NCBI GenBank assembly: GCA_958295825.1
Contig: OY282375.1
Location: forward strand, 3,643,489-3,707,488
Direction: 5' to 3'
Length of the DNA: 64,000 bases
Origin: an uncultured Candidatus Entotheonella sp.
Lineage (GTDB): Bacteria; Tectomicrobia; Entotheonellia; Entotheonellales; Entotheonellaceae
The first letter of the stretch is position 1, and each line of letters opens with the position of its first letter. A model generated the notes under the pieces. The model was not told the origin of the DNA. It did no database searches and saw only the letters and a list, made by a program, of their open reading frames with translations. Below, piece by piece: positions 61,412 to 64,000 of the stretch. The translations under genes and the position numbers were made by a program.

Positions 61412-62674
61412 ATGAGCAAAAAGCCTCGGTACTTGGCATCGGCGGGCGTGTGGCTCGTTCTCCTGAGCCTCGTCTTGGCGCCCGCAACGACGCTGCCGGT
61501 AGAGCATGACCGCGCTGCCCGGCAGGCCCTGCAGCGTTATCTCGTCAACGCCGCCAAACACGGCAAAACCCAGAACGCGCAGGGCGTGTGGTTGCAATCG
61601 GCACAGGCGGTCCTGCTGCACCATCGAGGCGACGTGCCGTTGCCGGCCGCATCCCTCACCAAAGTCGCCACCACCCTGGCCGCTCTTCGTACCTGGGGGC
61701 CTCTGTACCGCTTCCCCACCCTGATCGGGGCCATCGGCACCATCAGCGAGGGCGTCTTGCACGGCGATCTCGTGGTGTACGGCGGCAGCGATCCGTTTTT
61801 CGTCTGGGAAGACGCCATCGTGCTGGGCAACACCCTGGAGCAGGCCGGCATCACGCGGGTCGACGGCAGATTGCTCGTCGTCGGCAGGTTCTACATGAAT
61901 TTCGTCATGGAGCCCGCCAAGGCCGGCGGCCTGCTCAAGCGAGGGCTGAACGCCGCCGTCTGGCCCAAGAGCGCCAAGGCGCAGTATCGCAATCTGCCCA
62001 AAGGAACACCCAAACCGCACGTTGCCATTTCCGGCCCCGTGCAGGTAGCGCAGGCGCCGATGAGCGGTCAGACGCCGCTCATCCGCCACCGCTCGCTGCC
62101 GATGTTCGACATCCTTAAGCGCATGAACACCCACAGCAACAACGCCATGGCCGAAATGCTCACCATCGCCGTGGGCGGAAGCGGTAGAATGCGGCAAGTA
62201 GCCGCTCAGGCGGCGGGCGTAAGCAAAAACGAACTACGCTTGCGCAATGGCTCCGGGCTCGGCGAGAGCAACCAGATATCTCCCCGAGCGGTCTGCGCCC
62301 TGTTCATAGCCATTCACAACACCCTGCAACCCGACGGCCTGAACCTCTCGGATGTCTTTCCCATCGCCGGACGCGATCAAGGCACCATCAGGCGCCGCCA
62401 GCTGCCGTCGCACGCCGTTGTCAAAACGGGCACCTTGAGGAACGTCAGCACCTTGGGCGGCGTCATCTTTACCCGCAAGCACGGGCCGGTGTGGTTCGCG
62501 CTGCTCAATCAGGGCAGCAACCGCCCCGCCTTGCGCACCCATCAGGACACCCTGCTGACAAGCCTTACGCGGTCCTGGGGCAGCCTGGACGCTCCGCCTG
62601 CTCCCTTCAAGCCTTTCGACTTTGTAACGGAGTCCGAGCGCGACTCCATCTTGATCCGCCAATCACGTTATTGA
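61412..62674 (+). CDS. dacB: D-alanyl-D-alanine carboxypeptidase, PBP4 (peptidase S13)
   Basis: Trims peptidoglycan peptides in the periplasm. 420 residues with signal peptide (about 1-28, GVWLVLLSLVLAPATTLP). Active-site SxxK in PAASLTKVATT, SxN in THSNNAMAEML and KTG in HAVVKTGTLRN are all present. Family length is about 450-480. ATG at 61412 follows AAGGATTCG. The sigma factor gene follows about 100 bases downstream in the same direction. Confidence 0.92.
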   Translation: MSKKPRYLASAGVWLVLLSLVLAPATTLPVEHDRAARQALQRYLVNAAKHGKTQNAQGVWLQSAQAVLLHHRGDVPLPAASLTKVATTLAALRTWGPLYRFPTLIGAIGTISEGVLHGDLVVYGGSDPFFVWEDAIVLGNTLEQAGITRVDGRLLVVGRFYMNFVMEPAKAGGLLKRGLNAAVWPKSAKAQYRNLPKGTPKPHVAISGPVQVAQAPMSGQTPLIRHRSLPMFDILKRMNTHSNNAMAEMLTIAVGGSGRMRQVAAQAAGVSKNELRLRNGSGLGESNQISPRAVCALFIAIHNTLQPDGLNLSDVFPIAGRDQGTIRRRQLPSHAVVKTGTLRNVSTLGGVIFTRKHGPVWFALLNQGSNRPALRTHQDTLLTSLTRSWGSLDAPPAPFKPFDFVTESERDSILIRQSRY

Positions 62675-62780
62675 CTTCACGTTTCGGCCAGCCTAGGATT
62701 GAGACACCCTCCGGGAAGGGCCTATTCAGCAGCATGAACACCTTCCCTTCCTTTCACGATACCCTCCTCGAAGGAATGCC

Positions 62781-63635
62781 ATGAGCACACCGCGACGCGG
62801 TTTCGACGCCGTTACCCCCAGTTCTCTATCCGCGTATCTGGTGGAGGTTCGTCGCAGGTCCGTACCCACCCCCGAAGAAGAAACCGCCTTGGGTCAGCGT
62901 ATCAAAACCGGGAGCACCGAGGCGCTGCACGAATTGGTCGAGCGCAACCTACGCTTCGTCGTGCAGGTGGCCAGCAAGTACCAAGGCTACGGCCTACCCT
63001 TCTCCGACCTCATCAACGAGGGCAACCTCGGCCTGCTGCACGCCGCCGGGAAATTCGACTCGGAGCGCGGCGTGCGCTTCATCACCTATGCCGTGTGGTG
63101 GATTCGCCAAGCCATCATGCACGCCATCGCCGAGGGCGGTAACGCTGTCCGCCTGCCCATCAAGCAGGCCGAGGCGCTCTCCAAGCTGCGCCAGAAATTC
63201 GATGAGATGCAACGCGCGATGGGCACCGAGCCAACGGTGGCGGAGTTGGCCAACGCCCTGGACATGAAGGAGATGGACGTCCAGGACCTGCTCCGCGTGC
63301 ACCGCCCTTGCCTGTCTCTGGATGCGCCGATTCAAGAGGATGGCGACGTTACCCAACTCGACTTCCTGCAGTCGAACACCCTGCCTTCCAGCGAGGAAAT
63401 CTACTTTCAGGCTTCCATGGCCAAGGAGATGCAGCAACTCCTGCAACGCCTCGAACCGCGCGAGGCCAAAATCCTGCGCGCCCGCTTCGGCTTCGACGCC
63501 TCTCCCAAGAGTCTGGCGGCCATCGGGCGGGAACTCAGCCTGTCCCGCGAGCGAGTGCGCCAGATCGAGACCCGCGCCCGCAACAAGCTGCGCGCCATGG
63601 CCAAGGAAAAGGCCCTTAATCACTACCTGAATTAG
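62781..63635 (+). CDS. RNA polymerase sigma factor, sigma70 family (RpoS/RpoD-like)
   Basis: 284 residues. Region 1.2 SLSAYLVEVRRRSVPTPEEE, region 2 with NLRFVVQVASKYQGYGLPFSD, VRFITYAVWWIRQAIMHAIA, region 3 RLPIKQAEALSKLRQKFDE, and region 4 RRLSLSRERVRQIETRARNK-like sequence (residues near 250) are all present. Region 1.1 is missing, as in alternative sigmas such as RpoS or RpoH. ATG at 62781 follows AAGGA. No anti-sigma factor is near. It may be a stress or second primary sigma. The SDR gene is convergent downstream. Confidence 0.92.
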   Translation: MSTPRRGFDAVTPSSLSAYLVEVRRRSVPTPEEETALGQRIKTGSTEALHELVERNLRFVVQVASKYQGYGLPFSDLINEGNLGLLHAAGKFDSERGVRFITYAVWWIRQAIMHAIAEGGNAVRLPIKQAEALSKLRQKFDEMQRAMGTEPTVAELANALDMKEMDVQDLLRVHRPCLSLDAPIQEDGDVTQLDFLQSNTLPSSEEIYFQASMAKEMQQLLQRLEPREAKILRARFGFDASPKSLAAIGRELSLSRERVRQIETRARNKLRAMAKEKALNHYLN

Positions 63636-63646
63636 CCCTGGTCCCC

Positions 63647-64000
63647 TTACTGCGCCGTATATCCCCCATCGATGACCAACTCCGCTCCCGTCACGTAGGC
63701 AGCCTCATCGGACGCCAGATACAAAACCCCGTAAGCAATGTCCTCCGACGTGCCCAGGCGGCCCAGGGGCATGTCGCGCAAGCGCCGTTCCAGCATCTCC
63801 GGATCGGAATACGTGCTCTCGGTCATGGGGGTGCGTACCGGCCCCGGATGGATGGAATTGCAGCGAATGTTGTCATCGGCATGGCGCACGGCCGTCACCT
63901 TCGTAAACACCCGCACGGCGCCCTTGGAGGCGTTGTAGGCCGGTCCGCCGAGAGCCACCATGCCGGAAATCGATGATATGTTGACGATCGAGCCGCCGCC
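63647..64000 (-). CDS. Short-chain dehydrogenase/reductase, partial (5' end beyond the window)
   Basis: The C-terminal about 117 residues of an SDR that enters from the right edge. SIVNISSISGMVALGGPAYN gives the catalytic Ser with YNASKG (Tyr and Lys), RTPMTESTYSDPEM and GRLGTSEDIAYGVLYLASDE follow, then ELVIDGGYTAQ. Convergent to the sigma factor with 11 bases between the stops. The cofactor motif lies outside the window. Confidence 0.9.
   Translation of the reverse strand, partial: GGGSIVNISSISGMVALGGPAYNASKGAVRVFTKVTAVRHADDNIRCNSIHPGPVRTPMTESTYSDPEMLERRLRDMPLGRLGTSEDIAYGVLYLASDEAAYVTGAELVIDGGYTAQ

Noticed and set aside
59592-61415. 607-residue plus-strand open frame
   Set aside because: It is antisense to the PLP decarboxylase and nucleotidyltransferase genes.

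Overview
The window is about 62% GC, gene dense, and looks like chromosomal DNA from an uncultivated Gram-negative bacterium. It has signal peptides, a PBP4-type carboxypeptidase, a binding-protein-dependent peptide transporter and the IspH isoprenoid route. A DUF3090 protein, a MOFRL glycerate kinase, many short-chain dehydrogenases and decayed insertion sequences fit a large environmental genome of the Tectomicrobia/Entotheonella or NC10 kind. No rRNA, tRNA or CRISPR array was seen, so the taxon is only a guess.

Layout. 0-10 kb: aminotransferase IV, ispH, a metallo-beta-lactamase hydrolase, an IS701-like relic, DUF3090, an acyl-CoA ligase, and three exported genes: a c-type cytochrome, an NTF2-like/Cox11-like fusion and a cytochrome with 18 Asn-Pro-Cys triplets. 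10-22 kb: decayed TPR, DUF262 and VapC genes among housekeeping genes (DHH phosphoesterase, phosphohexomutase with glycerate kinase, SDR, RNase D, two envelope proteins, two small oxidase-I-like membrane proteins). 22-30 kb: a zone of breakage with a MITE-like IS5 derivative, a uvrA missing its 5' third joined to a methyltransferase relic, rnhA, a flavin/F420-type oxidoreductase, an FN3/sorbosone-dehydrogenase-like exported protein whose start lies against an IS5 relic, then IS5 nested in IS1595 inside a broken DNA methyltransferase carrying an 11-base C tract. 30-37.7 kb: slipin/NfeD pair, EI24-like protein, peptide ABC transporter (binding protein plus two permeases, no ATPase), glycosyltransferase 2. 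37.8-50.4 kb: a defence island in one direction: hsdM, a Fic relic, a small conserved gene overlapping a ThsB-like TIR gene, a MITE, frameshifted hsdS, darT-darG, a tiny ORF, DUF433/DUF5615 toxin-antitoxin, an AlbA_2 regulator, hsdR. 50.4-64 kb: ParB-like and HIT/GalT-like proteins, a type II restriction-modification operon split by an IS5 element, TPR protein, two SDRs, frameshifted thioesterase, nucleoside hydrolase, nucleotidyltransferase with frameshifted antitoxin, PLP decarboxylase, PBP4 and a primary-type sigma factor.

How the parts work together. The 37.8-50.4 kb island resembles a type I restriction operon opened by cargo: TIR signalling, DNA ADP-ribosylation (DarTG) and a second toxin-antitoxin lie between hsdM and hsdR. 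The best candidates for something undescribed are the TIR gene with its small overlapping partner (40155-41211) and the exported haem/copper-type cluster at 6.9-9.1 kb. Several genes (hsdS, thioesterase, antitoxin, DUF262, both methyltransferase relics) are broken by single-base shifts. These may be real decay, but uncorrected sequencing error must be excluded, because hsdS and the antitoxin are otherwise intact.
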